The notes: generated by a model from the sequence alone, not told the origin. 64,000 bases of DNA from Bacillus sp. N13C7 (GCF_026790065.1 NZ_JALAMO010000002.1:1-64000), one strand, 5' to 3'; positions 45,350-55,280 are shown, numbered from the stretch's first letter. Program-made: numbers and translations.

Positions 45350-46762
45350 ATGAGTGAAGGCAAAAAACATGTAGTCATCATCGGCGGCGGCATTACCGGT
45401 TTAGCCGCCGCCTTCTATATGGAAAAAGAAATCAAAGAAAAAAATCTGCCGCTTGAACTGACGCTTGTTGAGGCAAGCCCGAGAGTCGGCGGGAAAATCC
45501 AGACTGTCAAGAAAGACGGCTATATCATCGAAAGAGGGCCTGACTCATTTCTGGAACGGAAGACAAGCGCTCCGCAGCTTGTCAAAGATGTAGGGCTTGA
45601 ACATTTGCTTGTCAACAATGCGACCGGACAATCCTATGTGCTTGTAAACCGCACCCTGCATCCAATGCCGAAAGGCGCCGTAATGGGGATACCGACAAAA
45701 ATAGCTCCGTTCGTTTCAACCGGCCTGTTTTCTTTGTCCGGGAAGGCAAGAGCTGCTATGGATTTCATCCTGCCTGCAAGCAAATCAAAAGACGACCAGT
45801 CATTGGGGGAATTTTTCCGCAGACGTGTCGGAGATGAAGTGGTTGAGAATTTAATCGAGCCGCTCCTATCAGGCATCTATGCAGGCGACATTGACAAGCT
45901 CAGCCTGATGTCGACATTCCCGCAATTTTACCAGACGGAACAAAAGCATCGAAGCCTGATTCTCGGCATGAAAAAAACAAGGCCTCAAAGCTCTGGCCAG
46001 CAGCTGACGGCTAAAAAACAAGGGCAGTTTCAGACCCTGACAACCGGTTTGCAGACCCTTGTAGAAGAGATTGAGAAGCAACTAAAGCTGACGAACGTGT
46101 ACAAAGGCACAAAAGTGACCAAGATCAGCCGAGGCGGCACTGGCTACTCGCTCGAACTGGATAATGGTGTCACGTTAGATGCAGAATCAGTAATTGTAAC
46201 TGCTCCGCATAAAGCGGCTGCAGGAATGCTATCTGAGCTTCCTGCCATTTCTCATTTGAAACATATGCACTCCACATCCGTGGCAAATGTGGCCTTGGGC
46301 TTTCCTGAAGGCGCCGTCCAAATGGAGCATGAAGGCACGGGATTTGTTATTTCCAGAAACAGTGATTTCGCGATCACAGCCTGTACGTGGACGAACAAAA
46401 AATGGCCGCACGCAGCGCCGGAAGGCAAAACGCTGCTTCGGGCGTATGTCGGAAAAGCCGGAGACGAATCCATCGTTGATCTCTCAGATAACGACATTAT
46501 CAACATTGTGTTAGAAGACTTAAAGAAAGTCATGAACATAAACGGGGAGCCTGAAATGACATGTGTCACCCGCTGGCATGAAAGCATGCCGCAGTACCAT
46601 GTCGGCCATAAGCAGCGCATTAAGGAGCTGCGTGAAGCACTGGCATCCGCATATCCGGGTGTTTACATGACAGGCGCTTCTTTTGAAGGTGTCGGAATTC
46701 CGGACTGCATCGATCAAGGAAAAGCTGCTGTATCTGACGCGCTTACCTATTTATTCAGCTAA
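45350..46762 (+). CDS. hemY: coproporphyrinogen III oxidase HemY (CgoX)
   Basis: FAD protein of 470 residues. Dinucleotide-binding motif VVIIGGGITGLAAAFYME at the N-terminus and the C-terminal GASFEGVGIPDCIDQGKAA. Oxidises coproporphyrinogen III to coproporphyrin III with O2, feeding HemH. ATG 45350; an ATG two codons earlier is possible. Terminator at 46761-46793. Confidence 0.95.
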   Translation: MSEGKKHVVIIGGGITGLAAAFYMEKEIKEKNLPLELTLVEASPRVGGKIQTVKKDGYIIERGPDSFLERKTSAPQLVKDVGLEHLLVNNATGQSYVLVNRTLHPMPKGAVMGIPTKIAPFVSTGLFSLSGKARAAMDFILPASKSKDDQSLGEFFRRRVGDEVVENLIEPLLSGIYAGDIDKLSLMSTFPQFYQTEQKHRSLILGMKKTRPQSSGQQLTAKKQGQFQTLTTGLQTLVEEIEKQLKLTNVYKGTKVTKISRGGTGYSLELDNGVTLDAESVIVTAPHKAAAGMLSELPAISHLKHMHSTSVANVALGFPEGAVQMEHEGTGFVISRNSDFAITACTWTNKKWPHAAPEGKTLLRAYVGKAGDESIVDLSDNDIINIVLEDLKKVMNINGEPEMTCVTRWHESMPQYHVGHKQRIKELREALASAYPGVYMTGASFEGVGIPDCIDQGKAAVSDALTYLFS

Positions 46763-46793
46763 AAACCTCCGCCATATAACGGGGGTTTTTTTT
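46761..46793 (+). terminator. terminator of hemEHY
   Basis: AAAAACCTCCG...CGGGGGTTTTT stem (one G-T pair) with eight T. Confidence 0.8.
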
Positions 46794-46870
46794 ATTTTGC
46801 AATGGCCATATTGTTTAAAAAAATGATTGATTTGATCAGCTGGTTATGATACATTTGCATATGTACTTAA

Positions 46871-46893
46871 TGACTAAAATGTTCAAATGGTCA
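46871..46893 (+). promoter_or_regulatory. putative YhgD operator upstream of yhgD
   Basis: TGACTA-N11-TGGTCA, an imperfect inverted repeat ending 17 bases before the yhgD ATG. The same 23-base architecture recurs at 47512-47534 before yhgE, with matching flank CAGTTTT on the 3' side. Confidence 0.6.
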
Positions 46894-46910
46894 GTTTTGA
46901 GGTGAATACA

Positions 46911-47486
46911 ATGTCAATAGATCGAAAAAAGCTCATTTTAGAGGCGGCTACAAAGTCTTTCACGCAGTTCGGGTATAAAGCGACGACAATGGATCTTGTG
47001 GCAAAGCTTGCGAACGTGGGGAAGGGAACCATTTATACTTTTTTCAAAAACAAAGAAGAGCTGTTTGACGAGATTTTCACTACTATATTGAAGGAAATGA
47101 AGCAAAAAGCGGACGAAGCGATGGAGCCGGATCTTCCGTTCCATGAAAATGTGCACAGAGCGCTGTTTGCCATTCTGGAATTCAGGAAAACACATCAGCT
47201 GACGATTAAAATTTTCCAAGAAAATGCTGAGATTGGTACAATAGCAGTTCAAGATGTAATTCAAAAAATGGAGCGTGCCATTCTCTCTTATATAAAAAAT
47301 AAGATTGAAGACGGGATCGAAAGCGGTGCAATCAAGCCGTGCGACCCGGAGCTGACAGCTTTTGTGATGCTGAAGCTTTATATCGCACTCATTTTTGATT
47401 GGGAAAAACAGCATCCCCCGCTTGATAAAGAGACGATTGCAGAAATGCTTGAAGTGTATGTTGTCAAAGGATTGTCAGCTAACTAG
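46911..47486 (+). CDS. yhgD: TetR-family repressor YhgD
   Basis: Protein of 191 residues. TetR helix-turn-helix at ~10-55 (AATKSFTQFGYKATTMDLVAKLANVGKGTIYTFFKNKEELF). C-terminal ligand domain without recognised ligand. ATG 46911 after GAGGTGAA. Paired operators suggest it represses itself and yhgE. Confidence 0.9.
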   Translation: MSIDRKKLILEAATKSFTQFGYKATTMDLVAKLANVGKGTIYTFFKNKEELFDEIFTTILKEMKQKADEAMEPDLPFHENVHRALFAILEFRKTHQLTIKIFQENAEIGTIAVQDVIQKMERAILSYIKNKIEDGIESGAIKPCDPELTAFVMLKLYIALIFDWEKQHPPLDKETIAEMLEVYVVKGLSAN

Positions 47487-47511
47487 ATAATCCTTTCTCT
47501 TTGCAAGAAAA

Positions 47512-47534
47512 TGACCATTTTTCATGATGAGTCA
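47512..47534 (+). promoter_or_regulatory. putative YhgD operator upstream of yhgE
   Basis: TGACCA-N11-GAGTCA followed by GTTTTAGA, in the 70-base gap between yhgD and yhgE. Aligned with the copy before yhgD it keeps both half-sites, spacing and the CAGTTTT flank. Confidence 0.55.
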
Positions 47535-47556
47535 GTTTTAGAATGGAGGCATCAGG

Positions 47557-49884
47557 ATGAACACAATACGAAGTCAGTGGAAAGACATCGTAACAAGTAA
47601 AAAACTATTGATTCCTATTATTGCCATTTTGTTTGTCCCGCTTATTTACAGCGGCGTATTCTTAAAGGCTTATTGGGATCCATACGGCACAGTTGACCAG
47701 CTGCCTGTCGTCGTTGTCAATCAAGACAAAGGAGCAACATATGAAGGAGAAAAACTTCAAATCGGCGATGATCTGGTTAAAGAATTAAAGGATAATGACA
47801 ACTTTGATTGGCATTTTTCAACTGATCTCGACCAATCGTTAAAGGACTTATTAAATCAAAAATACTATTTAGTAGTCGAGATTCCTGAGGATTTTTCTAA
47901 GAATGCCAGCACTGTGTTGGACAAAAATCCGAAAAAGCTGGATCTGAAATACCATACGAATGCCGGTTCAAACTATGTAGGGGCAACGATCGGCGAAAAA
48001 GCGATTGATAAACTGAAAGCCTCTGTTTCAAAAGAAGTGACCGAGCAATATACGAAAGTCATTTTTGATAACTTTAAAGATATCGCAAAAGGTTTGAGCG
48101 ACGCGAGCAGCGGCGCGAAAAAAATTGATGACGGCACAAAGGATGCGAAAAACGGAAGCGCCCAGCTGAAAGAAAATCTGGCAAAGCTGAAGGAAAGCAC
48201 AGCCACCATCAGTGACAAAACAGCGCAGCTTGCAGATGGAGCGGCTCAGGTGACGAGCGGCATCCAATCGCTTGACAGCTCGCTCGGTAAATTCCAGGAC
48301 AGCAGCAACCAGATTTATGATAATTCTAACAAGCTTGCGGCAGGATCGGGCGAGCTGACAGGCAAACTGAATGAACTTCTTGGCGGACTTCAAAAAGTGC
48401 AGCAGGGCTTGCCTAATCTGACAAACGGGCTGGATCAGCTCAACAGTAAAGCGCAAGAAGGTTCTGAGAAAGCAGCAAAAGCGGAAAAAATCATAAATGC
48501 GCTCGATTTAACAAAGCTTGAAACAGCTGTGAACAACCTGGAAAAGTCAGAAACAGCGATGAAGGAATTCCAAAAACAGCTGACTGACTTTGAAAACAGC
48601 TTGAAAAACCGTGATCAGGCATTTAAAAATCTCATCAATTCAAGTGATTTCTTAACAGCGGAGCAAAAGAGCCAGCTGATTAAATCTGTTGAGAAAAAGC
48701 TTCCGCAAGTTGATGCGCCTGATTTTGATCAAATCTTAAGCCAGCTTCCTACAGCTGATCAGCTGCCTGACATTGCAACGATAAAAAGCTCTCTTGAAGA
48801 TGTGAAAGCGGAGGTCGCACAGCTGAAAGCAATGCCGGAAGCTACATCTAAGCTTTATAACGGTGCAAAAACGACTCAAGATGCTATTGATAAATTAACC
48901 GAAGGAACTGAGAAGATATACAACGGTTCACAGCAGCTGACAGAAAATCAAAACAAACTGACAGCCGGTATCGGTGAATATAATAAGCAGTTCGCAAAAG
49001 CAAAAGCGGGCTCAGAGCAATTGGTAACAGGAAGCAGCCAAGTATCCGGCGGATTGTTTAAGCTGTTAGAAGGTTCCAAACAGGTCCAAAGCGGATCTTC
49101 AAAACTTGCAGACGGATCTGCTTCACTTGATACAGGTTTAGGCAAGCTATTGGACGGCACAGGAGAGCTGTCTAGTAAGCTGAAGGATGCGGCTGACCAA
49201 ACAGGAGATGTCGATGCTGATGATCAAACATACAGCATGTTTGCCGATCCGGTGAAAACCAAAGATGATGCCATTCATTCTGTTCCTAACTACGGAACAG
49301 GGCTGACACCTTATATCCTGTCAATGGGCTTGTATGTCGGCGGTATCATGCTGACGGTTGTCTTCCCGCTGAAGGAAGCATCAGGACGTCCGAGAAACGG
49401 TTTTGAGTGGTTCTTCAGCAAATTTAATGTCATGATGCTCGTGGGAATCATTCAATCATTGATTGTGGCGACGGTTCTTCTGCTAGGGATCGGTCTCGAG
49501 GTTGAGAGCACGTGGAGATTTTACGTGTTTACGATCATTACGAGTCTCGCTTTCCTGGCGATGATTCAATTTTTGGCCACCACAATGGGCAACCCGGGAC
49601 GATTTATCGCAGTCATTATTTTAGTGCTGCAGCTGGGGGCGAGCGGAGGAACCTTCCCGCTGGAATTGCTTCCTCATTTCTATCAGGTGATTCATGGCGC
49701 ATTGCCGATGACTTACAGCATTAATGGATTCAGAGCGGTTATTTCAAACGGGGACTTTGGCTACATGTGGCAGATGGCCGGCGTCTTAATCGGCATTGCC
49801 CTCGTCATGATTGCGCTCAGCATTACTTACTTTACGATTTTAAGCCGGAAGGAAGAAACATCAGAAGAACAGCCGGCTTCATAA
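47557..49884 (+). CDS. yhgE: YhgE/Pip-family membrane protein
   Basis: Protein of 775 residues. One N-terminal helix (~15-35), a very large extracytoplasmic region (~40-570) of helical coiled-coil type with repeated (A/S)xG(S/A)xQL-like segments, then five or six helices at the C-terminus (~590-760). Related to the Pip phage-receptor group and to the EsaA-type secretion proteins. Function in B. subtilis is unproven. Ribosome site GGAGG. Confidence 0.88.
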   Translation: MNTIRSQWKDIVTSKKLLIPIIAILFVPLIYSGVFLKAYWDPYGTVDQLPVVVVNQDKGATYEGEKLQIGDDLVKELKDNDNFDWHFSTDLDQSLKDLLNQKYYLVVEIPEDFSKNASTVLDKNPKKLDLKYHTNAGSNYVGATIGEKAIDKLKASVSKEVTEQYTKVIFDNFKDIAKGLSDASSGAKKIDDGTKDAKNGSAQLKENLAKLKESTATISDKTAQLADGAAQVTSGIQSLDSSLGKFQDSSNQIYDNSNKLAAGSGELTGKLNELLGGLQKVQQGLPNLTNGLDQLNSKAQEGSEKAAKAEKIINALDLTKLETAVNNLEKSETAMKEFQKQLTDFENSLKNRDQAFKNLINSSDFLTAEQKSQLIKSVEKKLPQVDAPDFDQILSQLPTADQLPDIATIKSSLEDVKAEVAQLKAMPEATSKLYNGAKTTQDAIDKLTEGTEKIYNGSQQLTENQNKLTAGIGEYNKQFAKAKAGSEQLVTGSSQVSGGLFKLLEGSKQVQSGSSKLADGSASLDTGLGKLLDGTGELSSKLKDAADQTGDVDADDQTYSMFADPVKTKDDAIHSVPNYGTGLTPYILSMGLYVGGIMLTVVFPLKEASGRPRNGFEWFFSKFNVMMLVGIIQSLIVATVLLLGIGLEVESTWRFYVFTIITSLAFLAMIQFLATTMGNPGRFIAVIILVLQLGASGGTFPLELLPHFYQVIHGALPMTYSINGFRAVISNGDFGYMWQMAGVLIGIALVMIALSITYFTILSRKEETSEEQPAS

Positions 49885-49886
49885 TG

Positions 49887-49927
49887 AAAAAGAACTTGTT
49901 TCCTTGGAAACAAGTTCTTTTTTTATT
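49887..49927. terminator. bidirectional terminator yhgE/fabHB
   Basis: Perfect AAAGAACTTGTTTCC palindrome arm with its complement and flanking A and T runs. Confidence 0.88.
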
Positions 49928-50902
49928 ACATTCCCCATTTGACAAGCAATCCTGTATAGGTTAATCCGCCGCCGAACCCAAAAAGCATTAAGGTTTGGTC
50001 TTTTTTCAGCTTTCCGGCTTTCACTGCGAGATCCAGCGCCAGCACGATCGAAACAGAAGATGTGTTTCCGAAGGATTCGACACTGGTAAGCGTTTTTTCA
50101 ATTGGGAACGGTGTTTTTTCACAAATTGACTCAATCATGCGCAAGTTGGCGCTGTGAGGCACAAACCAATCGAGATCATCAGAACTGAGCCCCGCTTTAT
50201 GTAAAAGCCGTTCAAATTCGACGGGGATGGTTCTCGCCGCCCATTTATACACTTCTCGGCCATTTTGGACCATTTTACCGGAACCAGCAAGCGGGACTCC
50301 ATTTAGGTCATTCCGCAAACCGGCACGGTATAAAATTTCTCCTCCGTTCCCGCTAGTTCCTTGGACGTAAGCTAGAAATCCAGGTGTCTCTTCATCACGT
50401 TCTACTAACAGCGCACCCGCGGCGTCGCCGAACAGAACGCATGTCGTTCGATCGGTATAATCCGTAACCTTTGACAATGTCTCTCCCGCGATGACGAGAA
50501 TTTTTTGATGAAGTCCGGATGTAATCAATCCGTTTGCCAAATGAAGGCCGTATGTCAGCCCCGCGCACGTCGCATTAATATCCAGCGCACCGGTGTTTTC
50601 CCAGCCGAAATATTCCTGCACACGGCAAGCTGTACTCGGAAAAGCATAATCGGATGTTGTTGTGGCAACAAGGATCATATTCACATCATCAAGCGTCCCT
50701 TCATAACGGCTCTTGAGATCCTTTACAGCTTCGATGCATAAATCAGAGGTGAACTGCTGTCATCTGCGATCCGGCGTTCTCTCATTCCTGTGCGCTGAAC
50801 AATCCATTCATCAGATGTATCAACAATCTTTTCTAAATCAGCATTAGTTAAGCGCCTGCTCGGCGCATAGGTGCCGATAGCTGTTATTTTTGCTTTTGAC
50901 AT
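49926..50902 (-). pseudogene. fabHB: beta-ketoacyl-ACP synthase III FabHB, frameshifted
   Basis: Initiates fatty-acid chains (second FabH of B. subtilis, branched primers). The N-terminal ~45 residues ([17 protein letters not shown]...RERRIADD) run from ATG 50902. The frame then shifts near 50753-50760: the next expected residues ([24 protein letters not shown]) and the whole rest are in another frame. The active-site Cys (INATCAGL), His (WFVPHSANLRMIES) and Asn (ESFGNTSS) are intact there. Restoring one base, for example making AGCAG into AGCCAG, would rejoin the reading frame. Either a recent loss of function (fabHA elsewhere would cover it) or a sequence error. Confidence 0.85.
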
Positions 50903-50940
50903 ATCAATCACTACTTATGGTCAGATTATAACACTAGATA

Positions 50941-50957
50941 TTAGTATCTGGTACTAA
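50941..50957. promoter_or_regulatory. FapR-type operator shared by fabHB and yhfC
   Basis: TTAGTA-TCTGG-TACTAA, a perfect six-base inverted repeat matching the FapR consensus. It overlaps the -35 zone of the fabHB promoter (TGT-TATAAT on the minus strand, 50925-50933) and lies 75 bases before yhfC. Both genes are FapR targets in 168. Confidence 0.85.
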
Positions 50958-51031
50958 AAAGAAGGGTTTTTTGATAAAAATAGAGAAGTGTGAAATAAGG
51001 AATCTTTAAAATAGAAAAAGGAGGCTGAAAA

Positions 51032-51808
51032 ATGGTCAGTCAAGAAGCAGTAGTCTTTATGGCAATATCCGGAGCTATTGCGTTTTTGTTGCCGATCGGA
51101 CTGATTGTATGGTTTAAGCGAAGGTATGGCGCCTCGCTGAAGGTGTTTTTTATTGGCGCTCTCACGTTTTTTGTCTTTGCTCAGCTGCTGGAAGGCAGCG
51201 TTCATGTTTATGTACTGCAGGTGAATGAAATGACGAAAGAAGCGATGCAGCATCCATTATGGTATGGCATTTACGGGTGCTTAATGGCCGGAATTTTTGA
51301 GGAGTGCGGGCGGTATATTATGATGCGATTTTTTATGAAGCGCCATCATACTTGGGCGGATGGCCTGGCTTTCGGAGCGGGGCATGGGGGGCTTGAAGCC
51401 ATCCTGATTACAGGCTTGTCCTCTATCTCACTTATTGTATACGCATTTGCGATCAATAGCGGGACGTTTGAACAGCTTTTGATCAATGGCGATGTCAAAC
51501 AGGCACTTTTACCGATTCAGGAGCAGCTGCTGCATACTCCTTCATATGAATGGCTGCTGGGCGGAGTAGAAAGAATCAGTGCCATTGCTGTCCAAATTGG
51601 TCTGTCTCTGCTTGTTTTGTACGCGGTTAAAAACCGCCGGCCGCTGTTTTTGCTGTATTCTATCCTTTTACATGCACTGTTTAATGTACCGGCGGTTTTA
51701 TACCAAAAAAGAATAATAGAACATGCTGCTGCTGTTGAAATCATTGTTGCTCTGATAGCGGCCGTATCAGTTTATTGGATCGTAAAAGCAAAAAGGCTGT
51801 TTCAATAA
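51032..51808 (+). CDS. yhfC: YhfC-family intramembrane protein
   Basis: Protein of 258 residues with about seven membrane helices and the Glu/His-rich motif FEECGRYIMM ... GLAFGAGHGGLEA, recalling CAAX-type intramembrane proteases. Substrate unknown. Ribosome site AAAGGAGG. FapR operator upstream links it to membrane lipid synthesis. Confidence 0.85.
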   Translation: MVSQEAVVFMAISGAIAFLLPIGLIVWFKRRYGASLKVFFIGALTFFVFAQLLEGSVHVYVLQVNEMTKEAMQHPLWYGIYGCLMAGIFEECGRYIMMRFFMKRHHTWADGLAFGAGHGGLEAILITGLSSISLIVYAFAINSGTFEQLLINGDVKQALLPIQEQLLHTPSYEWLLGGVERISAIAVQIGLSLLVLYAVKNRRPLFLLYSILLHALFNVPAVLYQKRIIEHAAAVEIIVALIAAVSVYWIVKAKRLFQ

Positions 51809-51898
51809 AAGGTCCAAGCAGCAGCAATGCCCGCTTGGAAAAATGTGAATGGAAATATTCATTAAGCATGGGTCATCAGAATATTTCTGATTCGGTCT

Positions 51899-52105
51899 TT
51901 ACCAATGACAGCAAGAGTGTCTGTGTTTTTTACAAGAGAAACAATGGTTTTTCTTTTTCTTCTTCTTCTTGCAAGGGTCATGGCATTCTTTCTTTTTCTC
52001 GCAATGGTCGTGGAAATCTTTATCGAACCACTCGTCAAAGAACCAAAAATCATCGAACCAACTGTGACAATGACATTTCTGTTCATGTGAATGACGACAG
52101 CACAT
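51899..52105 (-). CDS. yhfD: Cys/His/Lys-rich small protein YhfD
   Basis: Protein of 68 residues starting MCCRHSHEQKCHCHS, with aromatic-acidic middle (WFDDFWFFDEWFDKDF), eight Cys, about ten His and a run of seven Lys near residue 45. ATG at 52105 after GAGGAGGG; a longer ATG start (52126) has no ribosome site. Composition recalls Bacillus spore-coat or metal-binding small proteins. The poly-Lys run, coded by an A/G-rich repeat, may vary in length between strains. Confidence 0.65.
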   Translation of the reverse strand: MCCRHSHEQKCHCHSWFDDFWFFDEWFDKDFHDHCEKKKECHDPCKKKKKKKNHCFSCKKHRHSCCHW

Positions 52106-52224
52106 AGATATCCCTCCTCTTCCCATGCTTACTACAGCATATGAGAGATTGATAGGAAAAGATTGGACGGGTCCCTCGGGAAAAGAGTATATTTTAAATA
52201 GAAAAATAAAAGGAGGAATGTCCT

Positions 52225-53265
52225 GTGACGTCCGTACGTAAAACGATGGAGCTCATTAAAGAACTTGTATCGATCCCAAGCCCGACAGGAAATACATATG
52301 AGGTGATCAATTATATTGAAAGCCTTTTAAAAGAATGGAAGGTAGAAACAGTCCGGAACCATAAGGGCGGCTTAATTGCAACGCTTCCCGGACGCGATAC
52401 ATCCCGTCACCGCATGCTGACGGCGCACGTTGACACCCTCGGAGCTATGGTAAAAGAAATTAAAGCTGACGGCCGGCTGAAAATCGATTTGATCGGCGGC
52501 TTCCGCTACAACTCGATTGAGGGGGAGTATTGCCAAATTGAAACCGCCACGGGAAAAACATATACAGGAACAATTTTAATGCATCAAACGTCTGTGCATG
52601 TCTACAAAGACGCGGGAAAAGCTGAGCGGGATCAAGAGAATATGGAGATCCGCCTTGATGAACCTGTTCACTGCAGGAAAGATACGGAAGAGCTCGGCAT
52701 TGGCGTCGGTGACTTTGTGTCGTTTGATCCCCGCGTCGAGATCACCTCAAGCGGATTTATTAAATCGCGCCATTTGGATGACAAAGCAAGCGTCGCCTTA
52801 TTGCTCCGCTTAATTCATCAGATTCAAACAGAAGACATTGAACTGCCGTATACAACTCATTTTCTCATTTCAAATAATGAAGAGATCGGATATGGGGGGA
52901 ACTCGAATATTCCTCCTGAAACGGTCGAGTATTTGGCGGTGGATATGGGGGCTATCGGAGACGGACAGGCGACAGATGAATATTCAGTATCAATTTGTGT
53001 GAAGGATGCGAGCGGGCCGTATCATTATCAGCTCAGAAAGCATTTAGTCCATTTAGCCGAGAAGCATCATATCGACTACAAGCTTGATATTTATCCGTAC
53101 TACGGGTCGGATGCGTCAGCGGCGATCAAATCCGGGCATGATATTGTGCATGGCCTCATTGGGCCGGGAATTGACGCTTCGCATGCGTTTGAACGCACCC
53201 ATAAATCATCTCTTCGCCATACGGCTAAGCTTCTGTACTACTATGTCCAGTCACCTATGGTATAA
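52225..53265 (+). CDS. yhfE: M42-family glutamyl aminopeptidase YhfE
   Basis: Protein of 346 residues. Metal-binding motifs [11 protein letters not shown] (~68), [10 protein letters not shown] (~180), [10 protein letters not shown] (~215) and [12 protein letters not shown] (~310) fit the FrvX/M42 metallopeptidases. GTG start after AGGAGG. yhfF follows 11 bases later. Confidence 0.9.
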   Translation: MTSVRKTMELIKELVSIPSPTGNTYEVINYIESLLKEWKVETVRNHKGGLIATLPGRDTSRHRMLTAHVDTLGAMVKEIKADGRLKIDLIGGFRYNSIEGEYCQIETATGKTYTGTILMHQTSVHVYKDAGKAERDQENMEIRLDEPVHCRKDTEELGIGVGDFVSFDPRVEITSSGFIKSRHLDDKASVALLLRLIHQIQTEDIELPYTTHFLISNNEEIGYGGNSNIPPETVEYLAVDMGAIGDGQATDEYSVSICVKDASGPYHYQLRKHLVHLAEKHHIDYKLDIYPYYGSDASAAIKSGHDIVHGLIGPGIDASHAFERTHKSSLRHTAKLLYYYVQSPMV

Positions 53266-53276
53266 GGGGAAGGCGA

Positions 53277-53684
53277 ATGAAGATTTATGAACTGAAAAGC
53301 ACATTCGGCTGGGAAGGTGATGCCGGCTTGGGGGAACAGCTGATTCAGCAAATCATCGCTGGAGAAAAAACAGCCACATGCGCGCCGAAAATATTATATT
53401 CAAAAGATGAATTAATGGCCGTGTATCAAACAGCGGGTCAGCTTGTTACTGTTTATGATAAACATGACAATCCGAGATGCAATATAAAAGTGACAGATGT
53501 GTTTGAAACAACTTTTGGAGCGCCTGATATGCGGCTAGTCAAAGGGGAGGGCAATGGAGACCGAATTGATGAATTTCAGGAGGATCACCGGATGGCATGG
53601 GCGGAACTGATCAAAAGCGGTGAACTGGAGCTGGATGAGGATACGGTTTTGATTACAGAGCTATTTAAGCTAGCTACAGATTAA
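53277..53684 (+). CDS. yhfF: ASCH-domain protein YhfF
   Basis: Protein of 135 residues with the ASCH signature ([26 protein letters not shown] at N-terminus, then beta strands), a PUA-like fold suggested to bind RNA. In an operon with yhfE. Ribosome site AAGGCGA. Confidence 0.85.
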   Translation: MKIYELKSTFGWEGDAGLGEQLIQQIIAGEKTATCAPKILYSKDELMAVYQTAGQLVTVYDKHDNPRCNIKVTDVFETTFGAPDMRLVKGEGNGDRIDEFQEDHRMAWAELIKSGELELDEDTVLITELFKLATD

Positions 53685-53718
53685 AAAAGCCTGCGGGGCA
53701 AGAACCCCGCAGGCTTTT
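53685..53718. terminator. bidirectional terminator yhfF/gltT
   Basis: AAAAGCCTGCGGGG/CCCCGCAGGCTTTT, loop CAAGAA; overlaps nothing coding. Confidence 0.9.
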
Positions 53719-53720
53719 CA

Positions 53721-55010
53721 TTAACCGGAAATGGTTGCGTTTTGATCTGCTTTTGCTTGGGACATAACAGTTTCTGCTTTCGCAGGATTAAACATGCCTT
53801 CCCATTTAGACATAACAACAGCAGCAAGCGCATTTCCAGTCAGGTTGACAACTGTACGCGCCATGTCCATGATGCGGTCTACACCGGCAATAAAGGCAAG
53901 CCCTTCAGCTGGAACGCCGATCGTGCCAAGTGTCGCAAGCAAGACGACAAAAGAAGTACCAGGCACGGCAGCCATCCCTTTAGATGTCACCATTAATACG
54001 AGCACAAGCGTAATTTGGTGCCAAATTGTCAAATCAATGCCGTATACCTGTGCCAAAAACAGCGCGGCAATAGATTGATAGAGAACGGAACCGTCTAAGT
54101 TAAACGTATATCCGATCGGAATAACAAATGAAACAATGCCTTTCGGGCAGCCGATTTTCTCCATTTTTTCCATGATGCGAGGAAGAACTGTTTCAGAGCT
54201 GGACGTACTGAACGCCAGTAAAATTTCGTCCTTCATGTAAGCAAGGAATTTGAAGATGCTAATGCCGGCAATTTTTGCGACAATCCCGAAAATGACAATT
54301 AAGAAGAAAGCAAGCGCGACATAAACCAATCCGACGAGCTTTCCAAGAGAGAGAAGAGAACCGAGCCCGAATTTAGACACAGTCACTCCGATTAGTGCGA
54401 AAACGCCGAATGGCGCTACTTTCATGACAAGGTTTACAACGTGGAACATAGCATGGGATACGCCTTCAAAAAAGGCTAATACAGGCTTTCCTCTTTCGCC
54501 GATCGCTGAAATTCCCAATGCAAATAGTACTGTAAAGCAGATAATGGCAAGAAGATCCCCTTCAACCAATGATTGGAAGAAGTTGGTCGGCACAATATGC
54601 AGGAACGTTTCCGCCACTGATTTATTGCTTTGTTCTTTTTCAGTTTCAACATATTGACTAATGTCCGTTTTTTGAGCTTCGTGTATATTAACTCCTGTAC
54701 CCGGATGGAAGATGTTTGCAAGGGCTAGTCCGAGAATGATGGCAAAAGTGGTAATGATCTCGAAGTACAGAATCGTTCTGAAGCCTAGTTTACCGACTTG
54801 CTTTCCATTTCCTGCACCGGCTACACCGATGATTAAGCTGGATACAACAATAGGAATCACTATCATTTTGATTAAGCGTAAAAAGAGATCCCCGACTGGC
54901 TGCAGATAAGTAGGCAGTGCTGGGTTGCCATACCAAATGACGCCAACAATGACACCTAGAATAAGTCCAACGAATATTTGTGTGGCTAATCCAAACTTAA
55001 TTCTTTTCAT
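53721..55010 (-). CDS. gltT: proton/sodium-glutamate symporter GltT
   Basis: Protein of 429 residues, DAACS family. Eight helices plus two hairpin loops: AFSTSSSETVLP (HP1, serine-rich, ~270), GYTFNLDGSVLYQ (TM7 NMDGT-like, ~300), and MDMARTVVNLTGN in TM8 (~385), with Arg and Asn that bind the dicarboxylic amino acid. Ribosome site GGGAGGT; a TATAAT lies at 55088-55093 on the minus strand. Imports glutamate and aspartate. Confidence 0.95.
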   Translation of the reverse strand: MKRIKFGLATQIFVGLILGVIVGVIWYGNPALPTYLQPVGDLFLRLIKMIVIPIVVSSLIIGVAGAGNGKQVGKLGFRTILYFEIITTFAIILGLALANIFHPGTGVNIHEAQKTDISQYVETEKEQSNKSVAETFLHIVPTNFFQSLVEGDLLAIICFTVLFALGISAIGERGKPVLAFFEGVSHAMFHVVNLVMKVAPFGVFALIGVTVSKFGLGSLLSLGKLVGLVYVALAFFLIVIFGIVAKIAGISIFKFLAYMKDEILLAFSTSSSETVLPRIMEKMEKIGCPKGIVSFVIPIGYTFNLDGSVLYQSIAALFLAQVYGIDLTIWHQITLVLVLMVTSKGMAAVPGTSFVVLLATLGTIGVPAEGLAFIAGVDRIMDMARTVVNLTGNALAAVVMSKWEGMFNPAKAETVMSQAKADQNATISG

Positions 55011-55245
55011 AGATTACCTCCCAAAAAACAAAGTATCAACATATATCATGAATAGACATATATTTAATCTCACTATTAGATCAAATTATAATAGATAAGA
55101 ATAGAATTCGTCTATAGTAAATTATATTTCGAAAATAAAGAATATTCAATGATGTTAGCGTAATCACCAGAATTATCTAAAAACAGGTGAGCTTTGACCT
55201 AACTTGACTATTATTTCAAAATGAAAAGATATGTGAATAATCAAG

Positions 55246-55275
55246 AAAATCCCACGCGTAAGGCGCGGGATTTTC
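55246..55275 (-). terminator. terminator of yhfH
   Basis: AAAATCCC-a-CGC...GCG-GGGATTTT type stem (one mismatch). Confidence 0.6.
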
Positions 55276-55280
55276 GCTCA

